The position numbers and the translations under genes were made by a program. A DNA stretch of 6,229 bases, from assembly GCA_900554265.1 (NCBI GenBank), contig USGZ01000114.1, positions 1-6,229 of the forward strand, given 5' to 3'. This document shows, in pieces, positions 5,508 through 6,229 of this stretch. The notes under the pieces were generated by a model that was not told the DNA's origin, searched no databases, and saw only the letters and a list, made by a program, of their open reading frames with translations. Positions within the stretch are counted from its first letter, which is position 1, and the number at the start of each line of letters is the position of its first letter. This DNA comes from an uncultured Porphyromonadaceae bacterium (GTDB taxonomy: Bacteria > Bacteroidota > Bacteroidia > Bacteroidales > Muribaculaceae).

Positions 5508-6229
5508 TCAGTTGCTGTTATTCTGGGCGCCGGTCATTGTCCGCAGACAGCGGCGCAGGGCCGGAAGAGTGGCCGGAATATGGGTAATCCGGCGCTTTCC
5601 GTTCATAAAACGATTGAGCTGCACCGGTAGTTCTACCGGGCTGCCCGTAATTCGAGTCATTATATCGAGATACTTCGCAGGATGGCCGGTGGCGTAGACT
5701 ACCTTCGGGACACCGGGAATGCCGAGAGCATTGGCAGCCGCGAGAGCCGCGCCGCCGTGAGGGTCGATCGTATATCCGTGCTCGGCGCGCAGCCGGAGCA
5801 CCGCCGCGGCTATCTCGCGGTCGGTAACCGCGTCGGCCACACGCAACCCCCTCTCCGAGGCCGGATTGCCTCCGGTGAGGTGAAGCAGACGCGGCAGTCC
5901 GCTGGGACTCACCGTGTCCAGCGAGGGCGCCAGGGTCGCCACGGGTGCCGCAGGCACCTTCTCGCCCCGCATACAGCGGCCGAGACTGTCGTTGACATTG
6001 CAGACCCCTGTAATCCCCCCGGCGGGAAGCCCCATGCGCACGCCCATAAGCGCCGCCACAAGATTGCTCATGTTGCCGCAGGGTATCGAGTAGACTGCCT
6101 CCTGCGCCCTGCGCGCTCCGAGTCGACAAAGACCTGCGTAAGCCTGGAATACAAACACTATCTGGGGTATCAGGCGCCCGATGTTTATGCTGTTGCCCCC
6201 GGTAAGGGATAGGTCCGCCAACGTCGGGT
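5508..6229 (-). CDS. thrC: Threonine synthase, C-terminal part (5' end beyond window)
   Basis: This PLP enzyme converts O-phosphohomoserine to threonine, the last step of the pathway. The window holds the C-terminal 240 residues, roughly the last 55% of a protein usually about 430 residues; the PLP lysine lies beyond the right edge. Evidence: NSINIGRLIPQ (NSINIGR at 6174-6194), IPCGNMSNL (GNMSN at 6063-6077, the phosphate-binding GNxxN turn), an ND-containing block (CNVND at 5988-6002), DPHGGAA, and the C-terminal ATGHPAKYLDI followed by SPVELP. The frame is open to base 6229 with no natural ATG near the edge, so the true start is off-window. It is diverged from typical Bacteroidales ThrC: the usual MDVG(D/N)PSNFxR block reads LDTVSPSGLPR (5889-5921). 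In Bacteroides, thrC follows thrA and a phosphoglycerate-mutase-like homoserine kinase gene, so those may lie to the right. A ThrC-like paralogue remains possible. Confidence 0.88.
   Translation of the reverse strand, partial: PTLADLSLTGGNSINIGRLIPQIVFVFQAYAGLCRLGARRAQEAVYSIPCGNMSNLVAALMGVRMGLPAGGITGVCNVNDSLGRCMRGEKVPAAPVATLAPSLDTVSPSGLPRLLHLTGGNPASERGLRVADAVTDREIAAAVLRLRAEHGYTIDPHGGAALAAANALGIPGVPKVVYATGHPAKYLDIMTRITGSPVELPVQLNRFMNGKRRITHIPATLPALRRCLRTMTGAQNNSN

Noticed and set aside
5682..6212. 176-residue plus-strand open frame opposite thrC
   Set aside because: Antisense to conserved ThrC blocks; no motif and no sensible leader.
1..6229. tRNA genes, CRISPR repeats, insertion sequences, riboswitches
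   Set aside because: Coding sequence fills nearly the whole window, the only sizeable gap is 167 bp, and no cloverleaf, repeat array, transposase or terminal inverted repeat was seen by eye.

Overview
The window looks like a chromosomal housekeeping segment from a GC-rich member of the Bacteroidota, most likely order Bacteroidales (an Alistipes-like genome would fit, but that is only a guess). Three things point there. The two promoter-like sites in the one real intergenic gap match the Bacteroidota -7 consensus TAnnTTTG exactly. Most starts lack a Shine-Dalgarno sequence and have A-rich leaders. The protein sequences (UvrB, YafV-type amidase, short LPLAT acyltransferase, threonine synthase) read like Bacteroidales versions. 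I see no mobile element, phage gene, CRISPR array, tRNA or rRNA.

Layout. Left part, minus strand (1-2007): uvrB, which runs off the left edge just before its C-terminal UVR motif. Centre (2008-2174): a 167-bp divergent intergenic region with one promoter-like -7 element for each direction and a small GC-rich hairpin in the trmN6 leader. Then, on the plus strand, a two-gene unit: a TrmN6/YfiC-type tRNA adenine-N6 methyltransferase (2175-2885) and, 14 bp later, a CPBP-family intramembrane metalloprotease (2900-3835).

Right part, minus strand (6229 down to 3784), transcribed right to left: the C-terminal part of threonine synthase (thrC, entering from the right edge), a 120-residue conserved-looking protein of unknown function, a compact PlsC-like lysophospholipid acyltransferase, and a nitrilase-superfamily omega-amidase (YafV type). 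The last three are joined by two 4-bp ATGA stop/start overlaps, so they are probably translationally coupled. The unknown gene starts only 25 nt after thrC, so all four may share a transcript. The omega-amidase gene and the CPBP protease gene converge tail to tail and overlap by 52 bp.

Functionally this is DNA repair (UvrB), tRNA modification (TrmN6), and small-molecule and lipid metabolism (ThrC, LPLAT, omega-amidase). I found no convincing undescribed system. The items most worth a second look are the unknown 120-residue protein coupled to the acyltransferase, the 52-bp convergent overlap, the diverged threonine synthase, and an unusual proline in UvrB's DADKEGF motif.
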